Source of the DNA: a virus
Reading direction: 5' to 3' (one strand)
Virus record (IMG/VR): IMGVR_UViG_3300034954_001020
Location: 1-26,663 of that record
Length of the DNA: 26,663 nucleotides
The notes under the pieces: model-generated
The model's database searches: none
What the model saw: the letters and a program-made list of their open reading frames with translations, nothing else
What the model was told of the DNA's origin: nothing
Position numbers and translations under genes: made by a program
Shown here: in pieces, positions 1 through 10,500 of the stretch
Layout of the letters: each line of letters opens with the position of its first letter
Numbering within the stretch: the stretch's first letter is position 1

Positions 1-3000
1 TGTCCGCCGTGATGTCGGTGGAAGTAATCGGTTGGTTGAATTGGACAGTACCCGTGACGCTGTGAGCATCCCCAGCAGCATTACCGATAGTCGTGTTGCC
101 ATCAACCGTGAGCGTTCCATCAATCTGTGTATTGCCATCAACATTGAGGTTACCGTCTACGTCAGCATTATCTGTAATGTTGACAGTACCGCCTGCTGAA
201 TCCAGGATCAGGTTACCAGCAAGAGTGCCGATTTCATTTGCAGCATCAGTACCGATTTTCAGGTCACGAATGTTTGCTCTCTCGCCAACAGTCAGTGCCT
301 GGTTGAACTGAACAGTACCAGTGACAACGTGTGCATCACCAGAGGCATTACCAATGGTGGTGTTGCCATTGACTTGTAATGTGCCAGCAGCAAATGTATT
401 ACCAGTCTGTGCATCTACTGTAAAGGTAGCAGCAACAGCAAAGTCATCGGTGACATCCAGAGTGCCAGTAATATCTACGTTTCCACCAAAGGAACCGTCA
501 TCAGTGACAATCAGATCATCACCAACGCGAAGGTCAAGACCAATACCAACACCACCACCAACGATCAGAGCGCCGCTAGAAGGAGTTGTAGTGTTAGTGG
601 AGTCAAAGATTTTCAGACTACCAATATCCAGACCAGATCTCGTACCAGCGAATGCTTCGGAAGAGTTGGTTGCATTGTGATAGAAAGCATAGCGAGAAGC
701 AGAGTTATCCCAACCGAAGAAACCAACCTTCGCTGAGGAATCATAATATCTAAACTCAATACCTCTGTCCTTAGCATCTCCGCTTGAAGGAGCAGTGTCA
801 CCACCCAGAGTGAAGACGGGATCGTCTAGGGTCTGTGTAGTGGAGTTAATAGTTGTAGTTGTACCATTAACAGTCAGGTTACCTTCCAGAATTGTGTTGC
901 CATCAACAGTCAGATTCTGGTTGATAGTGACGCTATCAGTAAATGTACTTACAGAGTTGACTGTAAGAACGTCAGTATTTGCATCACCGATAGTTACATC
1001 GTCAGTGAAGCGTGAGTGATCGTTAAAGGTTGCATCACCATGGACTGTCAGTGTACCAGTGCCTTGACCAACACGACCGATGATAGTATTACCATTGTCG
1101 AAGTCAATAGAGAACTGAGTCTGTGCAGCACCGTTATTAACGTTGAATACTTCGTTGTTGCTCTGTAAGATTACAGAATCGTAGATAGTTGTTTGACCAT
1201 CGACCACCAAAGTAGAATTGAAATCAACGGCACCGTCAACGTTAAGAGTGGAATCAAAATCGACAGTTGCGTTGACCGTAAGGTCGTCGGTGAAAGTAGT
1301 ATCCGAATTAATAGTGAGGGTGTCAGAAGCAGCATTACCAAGGGTAATGTTTCCGTCAACTTGTAGAGTAGATTCAAAGTGTACACCAGATCCTACGTCA
1401 AGTGTACCACGGATGTCAGTTGAACCGTTGGTAGACAGAACAGTGAACTTATCTTGTGATCCGTTGGTAATCTTGAAATACTTACCAGTGGTGTCGAGAG
1501 TAATGTCATCGTGGAAAGTAGCATCCAGATCAACATCCAGAATGTCGTTCAGTGTTGTAGCACCATCAACATCTAACGTGTTGTTGAATGTTACTCCACC
1601 ATCAACATCAAGGGTGCCATCCGAATGAGTGTTACCGTTATCAGTATCGATAACAAACTTCTCGGCAGTTCCATCAGTAATAGAGAAGACAGTGTTAGGA
1701 CCAACGATCCTTACGTCATCTTCAAATGTAGTGTCAGAGTTGACCAGTACAGTATCACTAGATGCGTTACCAAGAGTAACGTTGCTATCTACTTGTAGGT
1801 CGCCCTGAGTATAGATGTTGCCGTTAGCGGCAGTAACAGTAAACTCACCAGAGTTAATATCAAAGTCATTAGCGATGTCAACAGTACCACCGATGTATAC
1901 GTTCTCGGAGATACCAACACCACCAGTGACTACCAGGGTGCCAGTCGAGGTAGATGTGGATCCTGTGTTTGTTGTGAGCCTGAGGTTACCAGCAATGAGA
2001 GGAGCGTCAGTACCAGCATAAACCTCATTGGTGTTAGTCGCGTTGTAGAGGAACCGATACCCGCCAGTGCCAGTCCATATGTTAGCGTCTGCATAGTCTT
2101 CATCCCAACCAAAGAAACCGAATCTTTCCTGGGTATCATAATATCTGAACTCGATACCACGATCCAGGTTGTCATCTAATGTTAACGTATCTTCACCACC
2201 AAGTGTGATGATGGGATCTTGGATAGTCGTCGTGACACTGTTGACGGTAGTAGTCGTGCCATCAACTTGCAGGTCACCACGGACTCTTACCAGTCCAGTA
2301 ACATCGTCATCATCATTAGGATCCAACACCATTGTAGCGTTGGTGGTGGATAGAACGTTGTCTTGGAAGTGGTAATCTTCCACGTTCACTCTGTTGTCTA
2401 CGTGAGTAGCAGAGATAGTAATATCATTTTCAGCCGTAATGTTCAGCAGAGCATCACCAGAACCAGCATTAGTTGCCTGAATAAGGAACGTACGATCGGT
2501 AGCAGTGTTCTGAGTATGCTGGATGGTTAGGTTACCATCGCCGTACTTATCGATGATCTGAGCAGTAGCGCCATCCAGATCGATATTGGGATCAGAATAA
2601 TAGGAACGGACGTTGACATCAATCTCACCAGCGCCAGAGTCCCCTGTATTGTTAGCCCCAAACAGAAGATTACCGCTCGTATCATTAACTTTGATATAGT
2701 TAAGATAGTTGAATCCTCTGTATCCAGTGGTTGCAGTAAGTTCCTGATCAAGTTCAAAATTTTCTACGGTGTTACCGTCAGCGAAACCAATACGATTGTT
2801 TTGCAGTTGCAGGTTATCGACACCACGTTCTGCAATCTTGACGAAACCACCTTGGATATCATTACCATGATCCCATGCAGTTACATCAAAGTCTTCTTGG
2901 GAGAAGGATGCAAGACCCTTCTGAGGAGTCAGAGCAGATCCGAGATATCTCCAAGAGCCTGTATCGGAGGTGTCTGTGTGTGTCGGTTCACCGCCGCCAG

Positions 3001-3961
3001 CGTTAATAGGAAGGATAGCCTCATACAGGCGATCATTCGAGTTCTTGACCTTATCATATCGAACGTATGCAGTAGCATTATCATAGAGAGGTGCCAGAGT
3101 ACCTTCTCTTGCAGTAGAGATAGGTGCAGTCTGGGCATAGGTCAAACGACCATATCTGTCAACAGTAAACTCAGTAGTGTTAACAGTCTGGTGAATAGAT
3201 GCAGTCTCAGCAACAGAAGTTTCTGGTTGATCCAGAGATACAGAACCAGTCGGGTTGTAAGAACCAATAACGACAGGAGTATCTGCCAGGTCTACCAGCG
3301 GGTTACCAGACTGACCGTTAGCGTTAGAGGTAATAATACGACCAGGAGCACCTGTCACCTGACGTGTGGCGTATGTACCAGATCCAGTTCTGGTCAACAT
3401 ACCGATGGTTGTGATACCAACGATAGCAGTCAGGTTAGGGTCTAAGGTCTGTGCATCAACGATGCCATATCCAGCAAGAGTTGTGGGGTTGTCACCTGTA
3501 ACAACACGACCACGAGAGTCAATAGTAAGTCTTGTGTAGGTTGCCTGAGCAGTTAGATCGTTAGGATCGTAGTGTGGCAGACCAGGTTGGTAGTTCAGTT
3601 CTGCCGTGATGTTGATGTTGGCGGAACCGTCAAACGATGCAGAACCTGACATGTCACCCGTCAGGGTGAAGTTTCTAGCGTTGGCAAGTCTGGTCGCAGT
3701 AGCAGCGTTACCGATAAGTGAGGCAGTAATGGCACCTGCTTCAAAGTTACCGTCAGCGTCTCTCTTTACCAGAGTGTTAGCGATGTTGGAGTCTGCTTCC
3801 AATGGTCGCTCATATTTAAGCGAGTTCCATTGGGTAACACCGTCACCGATTTTCAGACGCGAGGTATCTAGTTCGATACCAAGTTCGCCTTGGGCGAGGA
3901 TTGGGTTGACGTTTGCCCACTGCTGTGCGCCGTCACGTCTTAATTGGATTCTATTTGCCAT
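1..3961 (-). CDS. Long tail fibre protein with MTD-type N-terminus (partial, 3' end outside window)
   Basis: I translated this frame from the ATG at 3961-3959 to the window edge and found it open throughout (1,320 codons); the stop lies outside. The N-terminus (residues 1-50: QLRRDGAQQWANVNP, AQGELGIELDT, LKIGDGVTQWNSL) matches the Major-Tropism-Determinant N-terminal fold that anchors many phage fibres to the baseplate. Next come GNAATATRLANARNFTLTGDMSG and LAGYGIVDAQT, typical T4 gp37-like fibre repeats. From about nt 1900 down to 1 the protein is mostly short beta repeats of the type LxVDGNxTxGNAxxD and VTGTVQFNQ, expected for a trimeric beta shaft. A block with RGIEFRYYD and GFFGWD occurs twice. 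No Shine-Dalgarno is evident before the ATG; a TATAAATA box lies 38 nt upstream. The role (host recognition or adhesion fibre) is inferred from family. The receptor-binding tip would lie beyond position 1. Confidence 0.88.
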   Translation of the reverse strand, partial: MANRIQLRRDGAQQWANVNPILAQGELGIELDTSRLKIGDGVTQWNSLKYERPLEADSNIANTLVKRDADGNFEAGAITASLIGNAATATRLANARNFTLTGDMSGSASFDGSANINITAELNYQPGLPHYDPNDLTAQATYTRLTIDSRGRVVTGDNPTTLAGYGIVDAQTLDPNLTAIVGITTIGMLTRTGSGTYATRQVTGAPGRIITSNANGQSGNPLVDLADTPVVIGSYNPTGSVSLDQPETSVAETASIHQTVNTTEFTVDRYGRLTYAQTAPISTAREGTLAPLYDNATAYVRYDKVKNSNDRLYEAILPINAGGGEPTHTDTSDTGSWRYLGSALTPQKGLASFSQEDFDVTAWDHGNDIQGGFVKIAERGVDNLQLQNNRIGFADGNTVENFELDQELTATTGYRGFNYLNYIKVNDTSGNLLFGANNTGDSGAGEIDVNVRSYYSDPNIDLDGATAQIIDKYGDGNLTIQHTQNTATDRTFLIQATNAGSGDALLNITAENDITISATHVDNRVNVEDYHFQDNVLSTTNATMVLDPNDDDDVTGLVRVRGDLQVDGTTTTVNSVTTTIQDPIITLGGEDTLTLDDNLDRGIEFRYYDTQERFGFFGWDEDYADANIWTGTGGYRFLYNATNTNEVYAGTDAPLIAGNLRLTTNTGSTSTSTGTLVVTGGVGISENVYIGGTVDIANDFDINSGEFTVTAANGNIYTQGDLQVDSNVTLGNASSDTVLVNSDTTFEDDVRIVGPNTVFSITDGTAEKFVIDTDNGNTHSDGTLDVDGGVTFNNTLDVDGATTLNDILDVDLDATFHDDITLDTTGKYFKITNGSQDKFTVLSTNGSTDIRGTLDVGSGVHFESTLQVDGNITLGNAASDTLTINSDTTFTDDLTVNATVDFDSTLNVDGAVDFNSTLVVDGQTTIYDSVILQSNNEVFNVNNGAAQTQFSIDFDNGNTIIGRVGQGTGTLTVHGDATFNDHSRFTDDVTIGDANTDVLTVNSVSTFTDSVTINQNLTVDGNTILEGNLTVNGTTTTINSTTQTLDDPVFTLGGDTAPSSGDAKDRGIEFRYYDSSAKVGFFGWDNSASRYAFYHNATNSSEAFAGTRSGLDIGSLKIFDSTNTTTPSSGALIVGGGVGIGLDLRVGDDLIVTDDGSFGGNVDITGTLDVTDDFAVAATFTVDAQTGNTFAAGTLQVNGNTTIGNASGDAHVVTGTVQFNQALTVGERANIRDLKIGTDAANEIGTLAGNLILDSAGGTVNITDNADVDGNLNVDGNTQIDGTLTVDGNTTIGNAAGDAHSVTGTVQFNQPITSTDITAD
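535..880 (-). repeat. Fibre RYYD/GFFGWD module, copy 2
   Basis: This in-gene repeat encodes NGTTTTINS, DDPVFTLGGD, DRGIEFRYYD, VGFFGWD, ATNSSEAFAGT and GALIVGGGVGIG. The same order of motifs occurs at 1915-2280 in the same reading frame. The copies are clearly related but have diverged at both DNA and protein level, so this is an old duplication and not a recent tandem repeat. Confidence 0.8.
1915..2280 (-). repeat. Fibre RYYD/GFFGWD module, copy 1
   Basis: This copy encodes DGTTTTVNS, QDPIITLGGED, DRGIEFRYYD, FGFFGWD, NATNTNEVYAGT and GTLVVTGGVGI. It precedes, in the protein, the second copy at 535-880 by about 1.4 kb. The insert between GFFGWD and NATN is longer here (it includes a GTGGY stretch). 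The closing TGTLVVTGGVGI motif is a familiar fibre-shaft element. Confidence 0.8.
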
Positions 3962-3999
3962 TGCTTATTAACGCTAGCAGGGTCAAGTGTCTCTTTGTC

Positions 4000-4007
4000 T
4001 ATTTATA
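4000..4007 (-). promoter_or_regulatory. T4-type late promoter (TATAAATA) for the tail-fibre gene
   Basis: Read on the minus strand this is TATAAATA followed by G, a perfect match to the T4 late promoter -10 box recognised by the gp55 late sigma factor. It lies 38 nt upstream of the fibre ATG, in the only intergenic gap of notable size, and just downstream of a strong terminator. Transcription is expected to start roughly 5-7 nt downstream, near 3994; that position is inferred. Confidence 0.85.
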
Positions 4008-4010
4008 CCC

Positions 4011-4039
4011 AAAACAAAAGAGGACCCGAAGGTCCTCTT
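4011..4039 (-). terminator. Intrinsic terminator with UUCG tetraloop
   Basis: On the minus strand a perfect 9-bp stem (AAGAGGACC paired with GGTCCTCTT, 4039-4031 with 4026-4018) closes a TTCG loop with a C-G closing pair, which is the extra-stable UUCG tetraloop. It is followed by TTGTTTT. It starts 4 nt after the stop of the 70-residue gene. It should end the transcripts running through the baseplate operon before the fibre gene. Confidence 0.93.
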
Positions 4040-4043
4040 ACGT

Positions 4044-4256
4044 TCATTCTTCGGTTGTTTCGGTTGCTTCTTCTTCGTCAGGGGGATTCAGATATTCCAG
4101 AGTCTCGATAGCACCGAGTAGTTTGAGTGCAGTCTGTTCGTTTTCACGAATCTTTTGCTGCATGTCTTTGGTTTCTTGAATAATCCTAGCATAACGATCT
4201 TTGAACCCTTTGAGTAGTTCTACGGGGTCCTGAATTTCTGTCACATCAGCAGGCAT
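4044..4256 (-). CDS. Small coiled-coil protein, function unknown (70 aa)
   Basis: This short gene encodes 70 residues. The start at 4256 shares one base with the stop of the gene upstream (TGATG), which suggests translational coupling. The middle (about residues 12-52) is charged and heptad-like and is predicted to be a helix or coiled coil. The tail is strongly acidic (DEEEATETTEE). I see no signal peptide, membrane segment or catalytic motif. It is the last gene before the terminator at 4039-4011. I do not recognise a characterised family. Position suggests a small virion or assembly-helper protein made together with the DUF4815 protein, but this is inference. Confidence 0.75.
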   Translation of the reverse strand: MPADVTEIQDPVELLKGFKDRYARIIQETKDMQQKIRENEQTALKLLGAIETLEYLNPPDEEEATETTEE

Positions 4257-4507
4257 CAGTTCTTCTCCTTGTTAACTAATTGTAAAAGTAGACTTTTAAT
4301 GTCCGACACATCAGATTTTAGAGCATTAACTTCACTTTGTAAAGTGTTGAACTGCTCCTTCTTCTTTTGCCTTTCATTATAGGAGGACATATAGTTGTCA
4401 TATATGTCCTGGTCACGGAGGAGGATAGCGTTAGAATCCTTGTCTCGGAAGAGACCCTTATTCTCGTCCCCCTCCACTGGTATGTATTTAGGTACTCCTT
4501 TCTTCAT
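4256..4507 (-). CDS. Small protein with C-terminal coiled coil, function unknown (83 aa)
   Basis: The ATG at 4507-4505 overlaps the TGA of the giant upstream gene (ATGA, 4-nt overlap), so translation is probably coupled to it. Residues 1-35 contain a compact segment (KYIPVEGDENKGLFRDKDSN) of the sort seen in short conserved cyanophage proteins. Residues about 45-80 show a regular heptad pattern (FNTLQSEVNALKSDVSDIKS) and probably form a coiled coil. There are no cysteines, membrane segments or enzyme motifs. The next gene begins at its stop codon. I cannot assign a function. A structural connector, or a chaperone for the long neighbouring proteins, would fit the location. Confidence 0.77.
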   Translation of the reverse strand: MKKGVPKYIPVEGDENKGLFRDKDSNAILLRDQDIYDNYMSSYNERQKKKEQFNTLQSEVNALKSDVSDIKSLLLQLVNKEKN

Positions 4508-7500
4508 GATGCAAATGCAATCGCTCTCATATCTTTGATCAGTGGTACTTTCGCTTGGTTCTTAGACTTCATCACGATCTTGATTTGGAATGCTTGGAAT
4601 TCCTCACCTTCGACCACGTACTCGAAGTCTTCCCACTCTTCCTCACCGACGTTAGTTGAGCCGATTTCAGGAACAGGGATCTTAACGAATCCAATATCAT
4701 TTATCTGTTTTTCGGAACCAGGTTTCTGGGTACGATAGTAGAGATCGATGTTGGAATCACCATAGCGTTGCATGGAGATCATCACTCGGATAGATCTAGA
4801 CACGTTAGCGAGTCTAGCAACTCTGGTCAAGTAAACTGCATCGTTCTGATCGCCATAAGGCAGTGTAGATACATCACCTTGTGGGTTGATTTCAGATTGC
4901 AGACCCAAGACCTGAGGACCGCCAGCCCAGGCGTTGATTCTGTTAGAAGTAGTGATAACAGAAACACGGTCAAGGTCGATGATGGGCGACAGGTTATCAA
5001 CACTTGTATTCATGTTGATCTTCATAGTCAGAGACTTACTACCTTCCAGTTTATTATCTTCGTTCAGCTGCGAGCAGATAATTCTTGGGTTGTCGTAGTA
5101 GTTCTCCTCATTGATCTGGATTTCATCATATGCACCATTGTTCACGAACGACGCTTGGTCAGTGATAGTGCTGCCACTACCGATAGATGTACCAGACGTT
5201 GTGTTCAGACTAGGAACAACTCCTGTCTCCTTGAACTGCATGATCTGAATGGTAGGTGTAATCAATTCAAACGGAATGTTCTTAGTTGCTTGCACCTTAT
5301 GTCCACCTGTTCTGATACCAACGTTAGCAACAGATTGTGTCACGATAGCGTAAGAATCGAGAGTAGGATCTTGAATACCACTGTGGACCTTGTTGATTTC
5401 TGTCAGAGGAATACCGTCAAGGTTGTAGCATTCGACCTTAGCACCTGTTGCCCATTCCTGAGCAGCAGTACCACCAACACCTCTACCAGAAGGAGCAACA
5501 GTAATTGTTTGACCGTCGTCACTGATAGCAGAGTATGCAATGATCTCGTCGGGAGCAAACTTACTGATATCAGTCCATGCTTCCGTACCACCATCTGTGC
5601 CAGGTAGAGCACCAACAGGCATAGGCATTGCAAACACATCACTAGTAATTCTCACGTAACCAGGGTTAGTAGTAGAGATAGGTCTACCATTAACGATCTT
5701 GTGGAAGGAACCAGCGTTGCTTACACCAATCTGTGTAGCGGTACTAGACAGAGTTTGTGTGGACTCAGTAGGTGGCATTTCAGATACAACACCCGTAATC
5801 TCAACGTTGTTGGATCTGTTGTGCATACCATGGTTAGGATGAATCATCACAACCTTCTTATCCACGGAACGTGTTGTAGGCGTAACGGCAGGGTATGCAG
5901 TGTAGGAGTCACCACTGTATGCAACAGCAGAGTAACCAGATACCTGAATACTACCACCAGCGATGTTCAACTGTTCAGTAGAGGAATCAAACGCTTTGTC
6001 AACATAGTTGGCAATAATAGTACCGTATGTACCAACAGCAGGATCATACGATGTAATAGTACCAGTTGCACCAGAGGTTGCACCAACGAAGGTGTCACCA
6101 GCAGCAGGAGTACCGTTTGCAGGTGCTGCTGACAGAGTGAAGGTAACGAGAGACTGAGAAGACTTCAAGGACTGGAATGGGTTACCATTACCATCAAGGA
6201 AACCTTGCTCAAAGGTGCCAACAATACCCTTAACTGTCAGGGTTTGTGGGTTGGAAGTAGAATCAAACTCTTCAATAGTTGCCTCAGCATTAGAAGGAGT
6301 CTGAATAACACGAGCACCAATGGTGAAGTTGTAAGAGTTGCCAGTAGGCAGAGTCAGTGTCTGCTTAGGTTCAATAGTCAGAACAGGGTTGACAGTCAGT
6401 GAACTGATACCGTCGTTACCAGATCCAAGTTCAGCATTGACGAAGGTGGCATTACCAATGACATTCTTATTAAATACAGCACGATAGAGATTGAACTTCA
6501 AGTCTTCATACTGGTCAGCGGTCCACGTAGATGCGTTCTGTGATTTGAAGAGCACACCAGCGTAGGGCTGTTCAGAGATCGTTCTTGTACCAGTGATGTC
6601 GATATCACCCATACGTGAGATCCAAACCTTGTATTCGTTAGAGTCAGAGAACAGCACGAAGCAATGTTCTTCGGACTCAGGAATGTATACAGGTGCAGGG
6701 AAGTTAAATCTAGTGGAGATAGAAGCGTTATCAGACACTTCAACCTCAGAAGGTTTCAGAGTAACGTCAGAGAAAGGAAGGATGTCCTTAGTAGGATAAC
6801 CATTCTCCATAGGACGGATCTGCATCGAGATAGGAATCTTTTGATCCTTTGTACCGAAGAAGATGTCCACACCTGTCACAAATGTACCACCTTGCTCTTC
6901 CAGCAAGAAGGATTGTGCCAGAGGGTCCCACCAACCAACCTGTCTGGTGTTGGTACGAACAGAACGAACGGTTCTTCTTTGTGTAACGGTATCTCTAACA
7001 ACCGCAGCGTTACGAACGGCAAGAATGTTTTCTTGCAGGGTATTCAGTGTACCTCTTGCTGTGTATTCTGCCTCAGCAGCAGAGTCAACAGCACCTGGCA
7101 GTCTGCTATCAGTCTCAGAAGAGGACAGACGGAAGACTCTGGAACCAGTTGCCCAACGTGGGTTAGCATCGTTAGCAGGGTTAGGAATCCAGAATGCACC
7201 TCTGATAATACCAACAAGGTCAGATACCAGACGACGGTCCTTAACCACAGCACGAGCACCAGAGGTTGCACCAATCAGAACCTCACCCACAGCAAAGTTG
7301 CCATAGAAGTTAGGGTTGACAGTAGCGGAAAGAACCTCAGTGTCGATGTTCAGAATACCAGTCTGCGATGCATAAGAGTCAGGCAGAGGATCGTTAGTTG
7401 CACTATATGGATCAGTTGTCAGACCATCGTTAGGTGCAGCAACACGGAATCTACAACCAGATTGCACACCATACACAGTCTCACCAATAACAAAGGGAGT

Positions 7501-10500
7501 TTCATTAGTGCTGCTATCTTCGGAAGAGTTCTTAACGATCTCAATCAGTTTAGGAATGATATAGTTTGCGATGTTATCGTTGTCGAAGAACGCATACATT
7601 CTTGTCTTAGGCTTCACACGCTCAACGTCGAATCCGACATTACGAGAGCGGATCCATGGGATGAATGTGCTATCGATGACGCTATCACCCAAGGAACGAC
7701 GGTCAATTCTAGGAACGACTCTAAGTCGAGTACCAGATCTAACCTGACGACGTGTCGTAGTAATAGTCTGACCTTGCAGAACACGTCTCGGTACACCACG
7801 AGCGAATGAGGTTTCTCTCCATGTTCTAGTGCCAGTTCTTCTCTGACCAGTCCAGGTAGTTCTCCATGCTCTCCACTGAACAGGGGCGAAACCTCTGTTG
7901 TTAGTGCCGAGTCTCTCACGAGTTGCACGGAAGTTACCTTCAATAGTAGTAACACGAGCAGGAACACGACGTGTATCTGTCCAGTCATCAGATGCAGGCA
8001 GAAGGTCGATACGTCCGATGAAGGTAAACACGTTGAACGGGTTCACGTTCTCCATACGAGAAGCGTAAGGCTGGACGATGATCGGATCCTCTTCATAAGG
8101 AAGAGTCAGAACATTACCACCAATCTTTCCACCCAGTGCAGGGTTCTGTCTCCACCAAACAAGGTTGGAAGACAGAGAAGTGCTGTATTGCAGAGCAACG
8201 TTAGTAGTGTAGTGAGACGGTCTAAGGATGCCCTCAGTAAAGTCCATCGAACACTTGAAGTCCTGATTCTCTACATCAGAAGAGGAGTGATCAGTAAAGT
8301 CATCCACCAGGAATCCATTCTTCAATCTGTCGAAACCATCAGAGTCAAATGCTTTGAGGTTTCTGGCATCAGATTCAAGGAGTGACAGAGAGGTGTAGTA
8401 TTCCAGAGACTGCAATCTACGGTCCATGTTACCGATGTCTTCCATCGTGTAACGACGCTGCTGGTGCAGTGTGATCAGAATGTCTTCTTCTACATCATAG
8501 ACATATGGCTCGTACTGGATCTTCGCCAGCAACATAGCGTTGTCAATGTCATCTGCTTCTGGGGGATCCTCAGCAGGAACACCCTTAGACAGTTTGAGGT
8601 CACCATCATGTGCCATGAACAGTTTGTCCTGTCTAGGCAGATAGTATTCATAGTCAAGACGGATTTGTTCTTCTACCTTAGGAATGTTGAAGATGGTAGA
8701 ACCACCTGCACCACCAGCTGAGGTAAAGACACGAGAATCGAAGTCAAGAGATTTACAGTTAGTGAAGAAGGGTTGTTCAACAGTACCAGAACCAGATGCA
8801 AGTTCACCAACAGCAGGACGGAAGTCCAGAGTGTCAGTCAGATACTGACTGTTACGATCTCCACGAACTCTGGGAATCTCAGAGAAGTTGATACCAGTAT
8901 AAGACTGGTTGGTGAAGTAATCACCAGATGCTTCATGGATAAAGTAGTCAAACACAACTGCCAACTTACGCTTGGGCTCAGACGTGCCTGCTTTTCTTAC
9001 AAGTTTAGATACACTGTAATAGTAAGAAGTAGTATTTGTGTCGAGGTAATAGTCCTGAGTGATGTTCTTAGAACCAGTTTCCAGAGCATTCTCACCATCA
9101 TCTACAACACCAACCAGAGCGTTCAGGTCATCATCGAAACCATCGATGGTTTCACCAGTGTTAAAGAACTCAGTAGAAACAGGAACAACATACAGTCTGT
9201 TGTTTGCAGCGTTGAATGATACAACACGAGCTCTGGCGTTAGAAGTTCTACCAATAACAACAGAACCAGGATCAAAGTATACGTTCTCGGTAAGAGTGAT
9301 GTAAGGAACCTTAGCATCGTCATCGTCAGCTGACTCGAATACAGCGTGCAATGCATACACGTCGTTCAGAGCAAATGAGAGTTCCTCATCCTCAATACGG
9401 GTGCCATACAGGTTACCATATGCCAGACCATAATTGATAACATCATTTTGATTTCTGGTGCGAATGACCTTCATGGTCCTCATCTTCGCAGCAGTCTTAA
9501 TCTTCTTAGATACTGTGTTCACAGACACAGCAGCAGTCAGTGTTACCTGAGAGATGTTGTTGACTGTACCACCAGAACCATCATTCAGACCAGTAACCTG
9601 CAAGGACTGTCTGTTAGCACCAAAGGATACACCGATAGTTGGGTTCTGCTTTTCAGACTCATTTTCGATGTCAAGGTTAGTACCAACTGCCCAACCATAT
9701 CCTGTGTTGTCGTTAGCACCAACAGTAATAGTCAGGTTATAGTTCTCACCATCAAGAGTAGTAAACTGCTCGTTCTCAGGCAGCGTGAAGGTCACGTCAC
9801 CAGAAGACAGCGGCTTGTTAGCAAAGGTCTTGATAGTAATAAATGATTCGTCAGCAACAGACTTGATAGCACGCTTCGGCATGTCGATAGCGAGCTCACC
9901 ATCTCTATTAAGTTTCTCAGTGAAGTAAGGACGGAGACGTGTTACCTGAGTAGCAGGATATTCAGCGTCAGTAACACTACCCTTAGTCAGAGAGGTGTCA
10001 AGTTTTGCCTCTTGTGATCCAAAATCGAAGACAGGAGTCAGACCAGTATTCTTTCTGTTGTTAGCAGTATATGCAACGTTAGCAGGATCGATTCTCTTAA
10101 TACGGAGAGAAGTAGAACCTTTCTTATCTGTTGCAGTTGGAGAAATAACATCACCTGCACGGAGATCAGCAGAGAACTCAGTGTCAAAACCAGTGATGTC
10201 TTGTCCACTTGCTTGATCAACAGTAATAGTCTTACCAATCAAGGTAAGAGATTCTGTCAAAGCAAGAGATGCTGTAAAGATAGGAGTAGCGTTGCTGGAA
10301 GATTCATAACCAACCAACTGACGAACGTCTGATCTTTCATATGCATAGACAGAGTTCAATACATCAAGAACTCTTCCGTCACGCTCGATAACTTCACCTT
10401 GCTGGAACTGACCAGATACCTGGTGAACCATTGCATAGTCAGCAGCGGCAGAATAAACGTAACCTCTTGCACCAGAAGAACGACCAACAAGAAGTTCACC

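Noticed and set aside
1-3961. Diversity-generating retroelement target, because of the MTD-type N-terminus
   Set aside because: This N-terminal fold is widespread in fibres without a retroelement. There is no reverse transcriptase or template repeat in the window, and the C-terminus that would hold a variable region is not present.
3962-4043. Small RNA gene or tRNA in the only intergenic gap
   Set aside because: The gap is 82 nt and is accounted for by the terminator hairpin, the late promoter and the fibre leader. There is no cloverleaf.
6664-7809. 381-codon open frame on the plus strand
   Set aside because: Antisense to the DUF4815 gene in a region with conserved motifs (WWDPLAQSF). The composition is that of a shadow frame, and there is no promoter or ribosome site.
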